Source: an uncultured Prevotellaceae bacterium (GTDB lineage: Bacteria; Bacteroidota; Bacteroidia; Bacteroidales; Muribaculaceae). Taken from it: 64,000 nucleotides of DNA. The position numbers and the translations under genes are program-made. Below, in pieces: positions 8,971-17,319 of this stretch; position 1 is the stretch's first letter, and the number at the start of each line of letters is the position of its first letter. The notes beneath the pieces are model-generated. The model was not told where the DNA came from. It was given only the letters and a program-made list of their open reading frames with translations, and searched no databases. The stretch spans positions 1 to 64,000 of the forward strand of contig ONOU01000022.1 of assembly GCA_900319525.1 (NCBI GenBank). The letters are read 5' to 3'.

Positions 8971-9387
8971 TTGAAATCCTGGATTAGAATATCATTGCTC
9001 ACCGTGATTGCGGCACTGTCCTGGCTCATCATGCCAGGCATGCAGCCCGCAGCACAGGCCGTACCATGCCATGAAATCCAGGGCGAATACAGGACCAAAG
9101 GGACGCCAGAGCCCTTTACCGACGAGTACGGATTCCTGTGCAGTGCGCCGGTCCAGACGCCCGCATTGACCTCCAACCCGTCAACACGACTGGTAACGCC
9201 CTCCAAGCACCGCGTGCCATCGGTGCGTCCCAGCAGCCTCAGGCGCACAGTCAACCGATTGAGTGTCAACGTTTACACACCACTTGCCGCTATGGGGTGC
9301 CTTGTCACAGAGCGCATGAGCGCCCCCATGCGACACTCGCGAGCAGTTCACTTTTATGTTCTAGAACTTTGCCGATTGTTGTGTTAG
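8971..9387 (+). CDS. Small secreted protein of unknown function (TTG start)
   Basis: 138 residues beginning with a TTG codon. The N terminus (KSWIRISLLTVIAALSWLIM, cleavage near AAQA|VP) looks like a signal peptide, which is lost if any later ATG is used. The rest has no motif I recognise; it holds four to five cysteines, and the C terminus FYVLELCRLLC is hydrophobic. It starts 32 bases after the S41 protease and could be its partner or substrate. Third-codon positions are G/C-rich like the neighbours, which supports coding, but a decaying gene is possible. Confidence 0.45.
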   Translation: MKSWIRISLLTVIAALSWLIMPGMQPAAQAVPCHEIQGEYRTKGTPEPFTDEYGFLCSAPVQTPALTSNPSTRLVTPSKHRVPSVRPSSLRRTVNRLSVNVYTPLAAMGCLVTERMSAPMRHSRAVHFYVLELCRLLC

Positions 9388-9539
9388 CCCACTGACCAAT
9401 AGGGGCTTTTCCCGGTTTCCTTAATTCTTACTTTTCCCGCTGATGACCAGTAGCGGGAGTGTCTGCCTTGTGGTATTTTCACCATGGGGAGACGCATTCA
9501 CTTTAATCACATCATTAACACAACATCCAATATATTATT

Positions 9540-9935
9540 ATGGCAACTTTCAATAAACTGGCCATGTCGGCCGAACTGTTATCACACAACGAACTGCGCG
9601 TCGTTTCCACCATGATGGGCTTGAGCAAAAAACTCGTTTACACACCCACTGGTGCGGCCGTCAACGTCAAGAAATTCAACTACAACCCCGAAGCCGTTGC
9701 ACACCTGCAACGGATTATCGACAGCGACGGCAAAGGCCTCGCTCAAGCAGTGAAGGCGTGTCATGCCGAGCAAGTGGCCATCGGTAATGTCGAACTCGAT
9801 GCCTGCATCTCGACCGACAAGCAGTTTGCGGCATTGCAGTTGCAGCAATTCAGTGATTACAGCTACCACCCCATCAGCAAGGTGGCTTTCTATGAGGGCG
9901 ATCAGGCTCAACTTGTGGCTTCAATTCTAGACTAA
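9540..9935 (+). CDS. Hypothetical 131-residue protein upstream of nhaD
   Basis: I do not recognise a family. The protein has no signal peptide or membrane segment and looks like a small soluble alpha/beta protein (MATFNKLAMSAELLSHNELR...). It ends 38 bases before nhaD on the same strand, so co-transcription is likely. The leader 9388-9539 contains a TCCCGCT/AGCGGGA hairpin (9435-9458). Coding looks real: consistent codon use and a clean ATG. Confidence 0.65.
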   Translation: MATFNKLAMSAELLSHNELRVVSTMMGLSKKLVYTPTGAAVNVKKFNYNPEAVAHLQRIIDSDGKGLAQAVKACHAEQVAIGNVELDACISTDKQFAALQLQQFSDYSYHPISKVAFYEGDQAQLVASILD

Positions 9936-9973
9936 CCCGACTCGACGCACACACTAAACTACATGATCATAAA

Positions 9974-11290
9974 ATGTTAACTATTGCTATAGTCTTCGTA
10001 TTTCTGGCGGGATATGCGTGCATTGCGCTAGAGAGTGTCATCAAGGTGAATAAGGCAGCCATCGCCTTGTTCATGTTTGTGGCTTGCTGGACATTGTTCA
10101 TGATGGCTCCAGGCTTCTATTTCCCCGGCACCCGTGATGCCGTTGGGGCCACACTTGAAGCCATTGAGGGATGTCTGGGTGAGACCTCCACAACATTGTT
10201 TTTCCTCATGGGAGCCATGACCATCGTCGAAGTAGTGGATCAGAATGGCGGTTTCAACTTTGTGCGCGACCTGTTGGGAACCACATCCAAGCGAAAACTG
10301 CTGTGGCGCATTGCGTTGATGACGTTCTTCTTGAGCGCCATCCTCGACAACCTCACGACGAGTATTGTCCTGATCATGGTGCTGCGCAAACTCGTGCCAT
10401 CGCGCCAGAATCGCCTCATCTATGATGCAATCATAGTCATTGCCGCCAACTCGGGCGGGGCATTCTCGCCCATTGGCGACGTGACCACGATCATGCTGTG
10501 GAACGGAAATATGATCACGGCTGCCAAGACCATCACATGGCTGCTTGTGCCATCGCTGTTGTCGATACTGATTCCCGCTGGATTGCTGCAATTTGGCCTC
10601 AAAGGCGAGTTGCAGCAAGCAGAAGATGAAAGCATGAGCACCAGTGAGCAGGAGTTAAAGGCATGGGAACGCAAAACGGTCTTTGTGCTGGGAGTGGGTG
10701 GATTGATTTTCGTCCCTATATTCCGCTATATCACTGATTTGCCGCCGTTTATGGGTATCTTGTTTGTCCTGGCGATGCTCTGGATAACGACCGAACTGTT
10801 CTATGCCCACCTCAAGGTTGACGAGACGGCATCTCATCGCGTGTCGCGCCTGCTATCGCACATCGACATGGCCACGATACTCTTCTTCCTGGGCATACTG
10901 ATGGCCGTAAGCTGCCTCAAGCAAATCGGCGTACTCACGGCGATGGGCCAATGGCTCGACAGTGTCTCGGGCGGTAATCACTATCTGGTAACGTGTATTA
11001 TCGGCATCATATCCAGCATAGTGGACAACGTGCCGCTAGTGGCTGGTTGCATGGGCATGTACCCGATAGCGCAAGCGGGTGACCTGGCCGTGGACGGCAC
11101 CTTCTGGCAGCTGCTGGCCTATTGTGCCGGCGTGGGTGGCTCGATGCTTATCATCGGGTCGGCAGCAGGCGTTGTCGTCATGGGGCTTGAAGGCATCTCA
11201 TTTGGCTGGTACCTCAAGCGCATCACGCCCATCGCTTTCGTGGGCTATCTGGCTGGCATGTTAGGCTACTGGCTCCAGACCTTGCTCTAG
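9974..11290 (+). CDS. nhaD: NhaD-type sodium:proton antiporter
   Basis: A 438-residue integral membrane protein of the ArsB/NhaD ion transporter superfamily, with about 11-13 hydrophobic helices. Family-like segments include FFLSAILDNLTTSIV, ANSGGAFSPIGDVTTIMLWNG and SSIVDNVPLVAGCMG, the paired re-entrant regions with Asn-Asp residues expected to bind Na+. It should export Na+ in exchange for H+ at the inner membrane. It is downstream of the 131-residue gene and followed by a strong terminator. Its symmetric DN motifs look intact. Confidence 0.9.
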   Translation: MLTIAIVFVFLAGYACIALESVIKVNKAAIALFMFVACWTLFMMAPGFYFPGTRDAVGATLEAIEGCLGETSTTLFFLMGAMTIVEVVDQNGGFNFVRDLLGTTSKRKLLWRIALMTFFLSAILDNLTTSIVLIMVLRKLVPSRQNRLIYDAIIVIAANSGGAFSPIGDVTTIMLWNGNMITAAKTITWLLVPSLLSILIPAGLLQFGLKGELQQAEDESMSTSEQELKAWERKTVFVLGVGGLIFVPIFRYITDLPPFMGILFVLAMLWITTELFYAHLKVDETASHRVSRLLSHIDMATILFFLGILMAVSCLKQIGVLTAMGQWLDSVSGGNHYLVTCIIGIISSIVDNVPLVAGCMGMYPIAQAGDLAVDGTFWQLLAYCAGVGGSMLIIGSAAGVVVMGLEGISFGWYLKRITPIAFVGYLAGMLGYWLQTLL

Positions 11291-11331
11291 CTGATGGCTG
11301 GCCCAGGCCAATTTTGATAACACAATAATAG

Positions 11332-11368
11332 AACTGCACATGGTCCAATTGCCATGTGCAGTTTTTAT
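11332..11368 (+). terminator. Terminator after nhaD
   Basis: ACTGCACATGG pairs with CCATGTGCAGT around TCCAATTG and is followed by TTTTTAT. It is 42 bases past the nhaD stop. Confidence 0.85.
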
Positions 11369-11405
11369 ATCAGTCAGTCAAGGTGGCTAGCTTTATAGCC
11401 CGCTG

Positions 11406-12179
11406 TCAGGGCTGTGGGGTACCTGTGAACGGGGGCGGTGTTTGTGACGGGCCAGTTCTGCCGGGAAGGGGCGGTGGTGTCATGCGGGCCTGGTCGCGGT
11501 CATGCAGGTCAGAGATGCGGCGCATCGTGTTGCGATAGACCAGACAGATGAGCAGGACAAACAAGATATTAAATACCACCGACAGCGCAGGTGCTGCAAT
11601 TCCCTCGCTGAATGCCAGCGCATCATACACCCAATGGATAATGACAGGCACCGCCAACACACAGACCGCCGTGATAGTGGAGCGGTCGCCGAAGTGGCGC
11701 TTGCTGTAGAAGTAGCCCATGGCACAGGCGATGGCAAAGTGGGCAGGAACGGCGGTGAGGCCACGAACGATGCCAGTGCCCACCCAGTCGGTGCTTTGAA
11801 CCAAATACAGGACATTCTCGGTAGCGGCAAATCCCAGTCCTACACAGGCGGCATAAACAATACCATCGAAGTACTCGTCATAATAGGGGTTCTTGCGCAA
11901 CAAGAGCCACAGCATGAGCAGCTTGGCCAGCTCCTCGGGCAGGGCCGCTGCAAACAGGGCGGTCGAAACGGCTCCAGAGAATGAGCCCAAGTCATATACA
12001 AACAGGCCCATAATCCCCAACAGTTGGGTGATCACCAATGTGACAAATGTCGAGCCCACACCATAGAGGAAGGCCTTGATGAGCATATTCAATGGCTCGG
12101 GGCGCAGGGAGTCTTTCTGATATATCCACCAACCGAGGATCACAGCTGGAATCAATGCAGTAATGATGACGAGTAGCAT
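11406..12179 (-). CDS. PrsW family intramembrane metalloprotease
   Basis: A 257-residue multi-pass membrane protein with the PrsW/CPBP-like signatures PEELAKLL (EE pair), GLGFAATENVLYL and an IIHWVYDAL histidine-aspartate motif that would bind zinc. Family members carry out intramembrane proteolysis, as in site-1 cleavage of an anti-sigma factor by B. subtilis PrsW. The substrate here is unknown. The last 40 residues are a proline-rich, probably cytosolic tail (TPPPLPGRTGP...). It is transcribed alone and leftward. The leader just before ATG 12179 carries ACTAACAACTAAAAAAC, an A-rich pattern also seen before recA and the capsid-like gene. Confidence 0.85.
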   Translation of the reverse strand: MLLVIITALIPAVILGWWIYQKDSLRPEPLNMLIKAFLYGVGSTFVTLVITQLLGIMGLFVYDLGSFSGAVSTALFAAALPEELAKLLMLWLLLRKNPYYDEYFDGIVYAACVGLGFAATENVLYLVQSTDWVGTGIVRGLTAVPAHFAIACAMGYFYSKRHFGDRSTITAVCVLAVPVIIHWVYDALAFSEGIAAPALSVVFNILFVLLICLVYRNTMRRISDLHDRDQARMTPPPLPGRTGPSQTPPPFTGTPQP

Positions 12180-12210
12180 GTGTTTTTTAGTTGTTAGTTA
12201 GTGATAGTAA

Positions 12211-12254
12211 AAACTAATGCACCCGAAGTGAGTAAACCATCAGGTGCATTAGTG
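12211..12254 (-). terminator. Terminator of the dockerin/FGE gene
   Basis: Arms 12213-12223 (ACTAATGCACC) and 12243-12253 are perfectly complementary over 11 bp. On the leftward strand the hairpin is followed by TTTTTAC. It is about 36 bases past the stop at 12290. Confidence 0.75.
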
Positions 12255-12289
12255 TTCATTAAATCAGGAAAAATCGTTGTTATTTCGGA

Positions 12290-14269
12290 TTATAAAGCGA
12301 GGCGCAGACCGATAGAATAGGTGCGCATGCCATGTGACTGATAGTCACGGCTGGTGGAACGGCAGTCGCCAGGCATATTGAACCAGCATCCACCGCGAAT
12401 GACGCGGCGATTGAGAGATGAACCCGTCTCGTTTTCATCGCCCTCATAGGAGTAATACTCATCGTTGCACCACTCCAGCACATTACCGCTCATATCATAC
12501 AATCCAATCTCATTGCCATGCTTGGAAGCCACGACATGAGTACCGTAATCAGGACTCGTGTTGCCCACTGCATAGCTGTTGCTATAGTACCATGCAACGT
12601 CGTCGATATTGTCGCTACCGGCATACAAAGTGCCACGGCTCTTGTTACCGCCACGTGCGGCAAATTCCCACTCGGCCTCGGTGGGCAGACGGAAGTTCTT
12701 GCCGGTGATGGCGTTCAAGCGGGCGATGAACTCCTGGCAGTCGTCCCAGCTGACCTGCTCAACAGGACGCTTGGGGTCGCCAGTGAAGCCACTGGGATTG
12801 CTACCCATAACGGCTTGCCACAGCTCTTGGGTCACCTCGGTCTTGCCGATGCTGTAGGATTCGAGCGTCACCTCGTGGGCGGGCAACTCATCAACGTTGG
12901 CAACGCCAGCCTCGACCATTACCGAGTCCACACCCATGGTGAATGTGCCACCCTCGATGGGAACCATCTGGAACGAAACGCCATTGACGGTGTACATGCC
13001 AGGAATCGTGTTGTAATTCTGCATACGCTCGATAAATGCCTTGGCTGCATTCTTGAGCTCACCAAAGTTCTCATCCATCACTGAGCTGCAGTCGAGCAGC
13101 AGCATGACCAGTGCGCTGGAATAGGTGCTCTCCACGTCAGGCAGGCGGTCGGCCGAGAATTCGGTGCTGGCCTCCCAGGTTTCCTGATCCTCTACCCAGT
13201 ACCACTCCTTGATATTCTTCTTCTCGATGCGCTCCTCGCTGTCGAGCTGGATGCCGTCAAACACGAGCGACACAAACATGCCGTCAACACTCGATGCGGC
13301 CACACTGTCGCCAGCATTGCAGGTCATGCCCTGATAGGTGATGTTGGTCAAGCTGCGGGTCTTCAACGAGAAGATGCCCTCGATATATACCTGAGACTCC
13401 TCGACTGTGGCATCGTTCACCTCGTCAAAGGTGAAACGGATGCGCGTGCCCGTACCCACACCAGGGAATACCAAGGTCAGCTGCTCGGACATGTTGCGGC
13501 TCACCAGGTCATCGGCGATGGACTGGAACTTGGCGTTGGCCTCGGCAATCGAGCTGACCTCCATGGCCTTGGCCGAATCACTTGACAACGCATACAGATT
13601 GCTGCGGAACTGGTTGGCATCTTTCACATTGTCATTGAGCAGACCCACGGTATAGGCCTTGATGGGACGGCCATAAACGTGCTCATCAAGGATGCGGCCC
13701 TTCAAAGCCTCAGCATACTCGGCATCGGTCTCATATTTGTCGGTCATCATGAGCGAACCCTGATCCAGACCCTGCGTGAAGGTGACAACAGCGACATTCT
13801 GCAGGTGGTCGGGACGCATTGCAGTGTTGAGGGCATCAAGCGCCTTGTCAACCGAATAATAGAGCAAACGGCCGGGCTGCGCAGTCAGTCCGTCAACAAA
13901 GTCATTGAATCCGGCAATGGTTGTCGAGTCAAGATTGGCAAGTTCCTTGGTAATCAATGTCTGGTTGAAACCAGTGATTCCCATATAGATGCCAGTCTCC
14001 ACAATGGGATTTACCGGGCCGTTAAGGATTAAATCAATCACATAGTTAATGTCGGCAATGTTGATCTCACCATCATGGTTCAGGTCGCCCTTGATGTCAA
14101 AGGTACTGCTCATGATGTGGTCAATCAGCACATTGATGTCGGCAATGTTCACCTCACCATCGGCATTAACGTCGCCCTCGATGTTGCTCGAGATGGGTCG
14201 CGGTGCGGCAAATGCCATTGCCACAGATAACAGGATCAAAGAAAAAAAGGTACTCAATCTCATATTCAT
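12290..14269 (-). CDS. Secreted protein: dockerin, VWA-like region, FGE-fold domain
   Basis: 659 residues. A signal peptide (1-21) is followed by two dockerin-type calcium loops at about 32-82 (GDVNADGEVNIADINVLID, GDLNHDGEINIADINYVID). A middle region of about 90-430 resembles a VWA/adhesion domain, with LLLDCSSVMDENFGELKNAA near 410 as a loose MIDAS-like motif. The C-terminal SUMF1/FGE-sulfatase fold (about 445-659) has FTMGVDSV, VSWDDCQEF, FRLPTEAEWEFAARGG, YDMSGNVLEWC and IRGGCWFNMPGDC. The copper-binding first cysteine of true FGE is absent (Asn at that place), so sulfatase activation is unlikely and ligand or carbohydrate binding is possible. Dockerins at the N terminus are unusual. It is a single gene, leftward. 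Confidence 0.82.
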   Translation of the reverse strand: MNMRLSTFFSLILLSVAMAFAAPRPISSNIEGDVNADGEVNIADINVLIDHIMSSTFDIKGDLNHDGEINIADINYVIDLILNGPVNPIVETGIYMGITGFNQTLITKELANLDSTTIAGFNDFVDGLTAQPGRLLYYSVDKALDALNTAMRPDHLQNVAVVTFTQGLDQGSLMMTDKYETDAEYAEALKGRILDEHVYGRPIKAYTVGLLNDNVKDANQFRSNLYALSSDSAKAMEVSSIAEANAKFQSIADDLVSRNMSEQLTLVFPGVGTGTRIRFTFDEVNDATVEESQVYIEGIFSLKTRSLTNITYQGMTCNAGDSVAASSVDGMFVSLVFDGIQLDSEERIEKKNIKEWYWVEDQETWEASTEFSADRLPDVESTYSSALVMLLLDCSSVMDENFGELKNAAKAFIERMQNYNTIPGMYTVNGVSFQMVPIEGGTFTMGVDSVMVEAGVANVDELPAHEVTLESYSIGKTEVTQELWQAVMGSNPSGFTGDPKRPVEQVSWDDCQEFIARLNAITGKNFRLPTEAEWEFAARGGNKSRGTLYAGSDNIDDVAWYYSNSYAVGNTSPDYGTHVVASKHGNEIGLYDMSGNVLEWCNDEYYSYEGDENETGSSLNRRVIRGGCWFNMPGDCRSTSRDYQSHGMRTYSIGLRLAL

Positions 14270-14446
14270 TCAGTATTTTTATAGGTTGTTGATAATTACC
14301 ATTGCTTTATTAAGAGGATGTGTCATTATCATGACGCTGCCTCACACATTAATTAACTTACAAAATTACAGCTATTTTGCCCAAAGCACAAAACTTTTGG
14401 GTACAATAGTTATTAACAATTTTCCCGTTTTAGGCATTTTTTGATG

Positions 14447-14454
14447 TATCTTTG
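14447..14454 (+). promoter_or_regulatory. TATCTTTG promoter of the symporter gene
   Basis: TATCTTTGCAG lies 52 bases before ATG 14506. A TTG at 14452 that could extend the frame falls inside this box, so the later ATG must be the start. Confidence 0.65.
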
Positions 14455-14505
14455 CAGCCGGAATTACCCAAAACGGCAATTTTGGGTGTTATTTTTTATA
14501 GAACA

Positions 14506-16002
14506 ATGGTATCGATCGTTCACCTTATAGGAGTTTTGGCCACCGTCGGCTTGTTGTTAGCAGTGAGTTGGTTGTCGGGCCGCCATGTCAAGGACGCACA
14601 GAGTTTCACCACGGGTGGCAACAGCGGCAGTTGGATGGTGTGCGGGGCATTGCTGGGCACGCTGGCAGGCGGGCAGAGCACCATCGGCACAGCCCAACTG
14701 GCCTTCAGCTACGGACTGTCGGCGTGGTGGTTCACCATCGGCGCAGGCCTGGGTTCACTGGTACTTGGACTGTTTTTTGCGGGACCACTGCGGCGCAGTG
14801 GTTGCACGACATTGCTCGAGGTGGTAAGCCGCGAGTATGGCCATAATGCCGAGACCGTGGGATCGATCCTTTTTCTTGTAGGAATCTTCATCAGCATCGT
14901 TTCACAAGTGATTTCCTCGTCGGCGATGATTGGCAGCCTGTTTGGCATATCTACCGTGTGGGCATCGCTCATCGGAGCAGTGCTCATCATGCTGCTGGTG
15001 CTATATGGCGGCATACGCAGTGCGGGCACGGGCGGTATCATCAAGCTCATCCTGCTGTACCTCTGCTCGCTGGTGGCAGGTATCATCGTGCTGCACATCG
15101 CTGGCGGACTGACAGGCCTGCGCAGTGGGGTTGACAGCATATACCACTCCTCTACCCTAACCCAGGTCAACGGCCTGAGCGATATCGAGAGCATCCATCA
15201 CCGCTATGGCAGTCCCTTTGCCCGCGGATTCTTTAAGGACATGGGCGGTTGCCTGTCTCTCGTCCTAGGTGTGGTGTGCACCCAGAGCTATGCCCAGTGC
15301 ATCTGGTCGGCCGCCTCGACGCCCAAGGCCCGCCGCGGAGCCCTGCTGTGCGCCTTGTTCATGCCCATCATCGGCGCTGCGTGCACGCTGGTGGGAATCT
15401 ACATGCGCGGCCACTATGTCACCGCCGATGAGTTTGCCGCGCTGCAATCGGCCGGGGAGACCTTGCCCGCGGGCATCGGAATCATCGAGAACTCGGCCCA
15501 GGCTTTCCCGTCTTTCATCCTCCAGCACCTGCCGGCATGGCTAGGTGGCCTGATGCTCGGAACGATGCTCATCAACATCCTGGGGTGCGGCAGCGGACTC
15601 GCACTGGGCGCAGCCACCATTCTCGTGCGTGACGTGTATGGAAACATTCGCCGCCGCATGGGGCTGGCCGCCGGACGACTGTCCCAACTGATGCAGACGC
15701 GCCTGTCCATCATGGCCATCCTAGCGGTCGCAGTCATTGCAGCCCTGGTGTTCCACGGCAGTTTTATCAACGACCTGGGCTTCCTGTCACTGGGCCTGCG
15801 GGCGGTTGCCATCCTGTTCCCGCTGTGCTTTGCCCTGTGGCTACCCGGAAAATTCAACACCCACAGCATCCTGTTGTCGATGCCCGTCGGCGTGTGCTCC
15901 CTGCTGCTGGCCAACTCATTATCGCTTCCCGGCAATGCCGTTTACTACGGTTTGGGTGCCTCAATGATCACCATTCTTGTCTATAGGCCCCGAGAGGCGT
16001 AA
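14506..16002 (+). CDS. Sodium:solute symporter (SSS family)
   Basis: 498 residues from ATG 14506, with about 13 hydrophobic helices. The N-terminal segment VSWLSGRHVKDAQSFTTGGN and the AGGQSTIGTAQLAFSYG region fit the SSS (PutP/SGLT) fold, in which Na+ drives uptake of a small solute. The substrate cannot be read from sequence. The upstream promoter box decides the start. It ends 85 bases before the next gene, which has its own promoter box, so it is probably monocistronic. It is divergent from the dockerin/FGE gene at 14269. Confidence 0.85.
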   Translation: MVSIVHLIGVLATVGLLLAVSWLSGRHVKDAQSFTTGGNSGSWMVCGALLGTLAGGQSTIGTAQLAFSYGLSAWWFTIGAGLGSLVLGLFFAGPLRRSGCTTLLEVVSREYGHNAETVGSILFLVGIFISIVSQVISSSAMIGSLFGISTVWASLIGAVLIMLLVLYGGIRSAGTGGIIKLILLYLCSLVAGIIVLHIAGGLTGLRSGVDSIYHSSTLTQVNGLSDIESIHHRYGSPFARGFFKDMGGCLSLVLGVVCTQSYAQCIWSAASTPKARRGALLCALFMPIIGAACTLVGIYMRGHYVTADEFAALQSAGETLPAGIGIIENSAQAFPSFILQHLPAWLGGLMLGTMLINILGCGSGLALGAATILVRDVYGNIRRRMGLAAGRLSQLMQTRLSIMAILAVAVIAALVFHGSFINDLGFLSLGLRAVAILFPLCFALWLPGKFNTHSILLSMPVGVCSLLLANSLSLPGNAVYYGLGASMITILVYRPREA

Positions 16003-16042
16003 TAATTTCCCTAGCATCGTGGTGTTTATTCAAAAAAAATGC

Positions 16043-16050
16043 TATCTTTG
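16043..16050 (+). promoter_or_regulatory. TATCTTTG promoter of the 176-residue gene
   Basis: TATCTTTGTGCCC lies 38 bases before ATG 16088 and matches TAnnTTTG. Confidence 0.6.
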
Positions 16051-16087
16051 TGCCCGCTAAAAAAACGAATACTCAAAACAATTATCA

Positions 16088-16618
16088 ATGATAGAAAATT
16101 TTGCATCGACACTACTCAACGACCTGCACCGCTACCTGGTGGAGCGTGGTGCCCTAGATGAGCGCCTGCCCGAATGCCCCGACGTGGAAGCCAAGTGGGT
16201 TCCTGTGGCCGAGGCCTACCTGCCCGACGGAGCTCGCGAGTTCAACCTCTATCCCGTAGCATCTTTGGGATGGATGATGTTTATCGCGATGGCCATCGCC
16301 AAGTATTGGGACACGGACTGGGAGAAATATGCCCCAATCGGTGACTTGTATACGCCCATGCGCGACAAGCGGGGCTTTGACAACCTGGATGAGTACATCC
16401 TCGACGAGGTGCTCGACCTGCACGGCGATGATGCCGAGGCGATGCAGGATCTGGTGGGTGAATGTGCCATGCGTGCAAAGCGCGCCCTCTACAGCCAGGA
16501 CATCGAGCCAGGTACAGCCGACGCGTTCAAGGGCTATGTGGCTTGCCTGCAATGCATGTATCAGCTGGGAATGGCTGTCCAGCTCAAGGCCATGGGGTAC
16601 AGGATGACGAGGATTTAA
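16088..16618 (+). CDS. Conserved-looking hypothetical protein, 176 residues
   Basis: I cannot name a family. The protein is soluble, acidic and mostly helical, without a signal peptide (MIENFASTLLNDLHRYLVERG...). It has a central hydrophobic segment (ASLGWMMFIAMAIAKYWD, about 58-75) that is probably a buried helix rather than membrane, and two cysteines in a CLQCM motif near the C terminus. It has its own promoter and is followed by a flavoprotein gene 80 bases later, across a TTTAGGG-like repeat. Codon use matches its neighbours. Confidence 0.7.
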   Translation: MIENFASTLLNDLHRYLVERGALDERLPECPDVEAKWVPVAEAYLPDGAREFNLYPVASLGWMMFIAMAIAKYWDTDWEKYAPIGDLYTPMRDKRGFDNLDEYILDEVLDLHGDDAEAMQDLVGECAMRAKRALYSQDIEPGTADAFKGYVACLQCMYQLGMAVQLKAMGYRMTRI

Positions 16619-16680
16619 CTCGTTAAATCCTCGGGGCTAGGGTTTAGAGTCTAGAGTTTAGGGTTTAGAGAGACAAAAAC
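16619..16680. repeat. TTTAGGG/TCTAGAG-type degenerate repeat
   Basis: The spacer contains GCTAGGGTTTAGAGTCTAG followed by AGTTTAGGGTTTAGAGAG, a degenerate 7-mer repeat. Shorter relatives occur near 4398, 7233 and 23001, always between genes. Confidence 0.5.
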
Positions 16681-16698
16681 AATTTAAAAATCGTCAAT

Positions 16699-17319
16699 AT
16701 GAAGAAAGTTTTATTGATTAACGGGTCTCCCCACGAGAGGGGGAACACCTATTTTGCCTTGAACGAGGCGGCAAAGGCACTCGACGAGGCTGGGATGAAG
16801 ACTGAGATTGTATGGATCGGCACCAAGCCCGTGCGCGGCTGCGTCGCTTGCGGCACCTGCGCCACCAAGGGTGACGGCCATTGTGTGTTTAACGACGACT
16901 TGTGTAACGAAGTCATCGACAAGATGAACGAAGCCGATGGCCTGATTGTGGGTTCGCCCGTCTTTTACGGCACTCCCACTGGCAATGTGCTTAATCTGAT
17001 ACACCGCATGCTGTTTGCCGGCGCCCGCGTTGCCGGTAAACCCGTAGCAGCAGTAACCGTTTGCCGCCGTGGAGGTTCCACAGCCGCATTCCAGACGCTG
17101 CAGATGCCATTTCAGATGGTAAACATGCCACTGGTGACGTCGCAATACTGGAACATCGTCTTTGGCCGCGAGGCTGGAGAAGCACGCCTCGACGTCGAAG
17201 GCATGCAGACCATGCGCACCATGGCGCAAAACATGGCATGGATGATTCGCCAACTGAATTCAGGCACTGCTCAGCCCCCCAAGTACGAGCCCTGGCAAGG
17301 TATGCACTTCATCCGCTGA
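16699..17319 (+). CDS. NAD(P)H-dependent flavodoxin-like reductase
   Basis: 206 residues of the FMN-reductase/iron-sulfur-flavoprotein class. The N-terminal LLINGSPHERGNT phosphate-binding loop and the VGSPVFYGTPTGNVLNL segment bind FMN in the flavodoxin fold. The CVACGTCATKGDGHC cluster (about 50-64) has the four-cysteine spacing seen in iron-sulfur flavoproteins, so an Fe-S centre is possible. The stop codon overlaps the start of the methyltransferase (TGATG), implying coupled translation. Cytosolic electron transfer or small-molecule reduction is likely; the substrate is unknown. Confidence 0.85.
   Translation: MKKVLLINGSPHERGNTYFALNEAAKALDEAGMKTEIVWIGTKPVRGCVACGTCATKGDGHCVFNDDLCNEVIDKMNEADGLIVGSPVFYGTPTGNVLNLIHRMLFAGARVAGKPVAAVTVCRRGGSTAAFQTLQMPFQMVNMPLVTSQYWNIVFGREAGEARLDVEGMQTMRTMAQNMAWMIRQLNSGTAQPPKYEPWQGMHFIR

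Noticed and set aside
12290..14269. Reading the FGE-fold domains as active formylglycine-generating enzymes
   Set aside because: The first catalytic/copper cysteine is missing in this protein and in all three domains of 24961-27900.
17061..17318. Longer start for the methyltransferase
   Set aside because: The extension lies within the flavoprotein gene in another frame; ATG 17319 with the TGATG overlap is the natural start.
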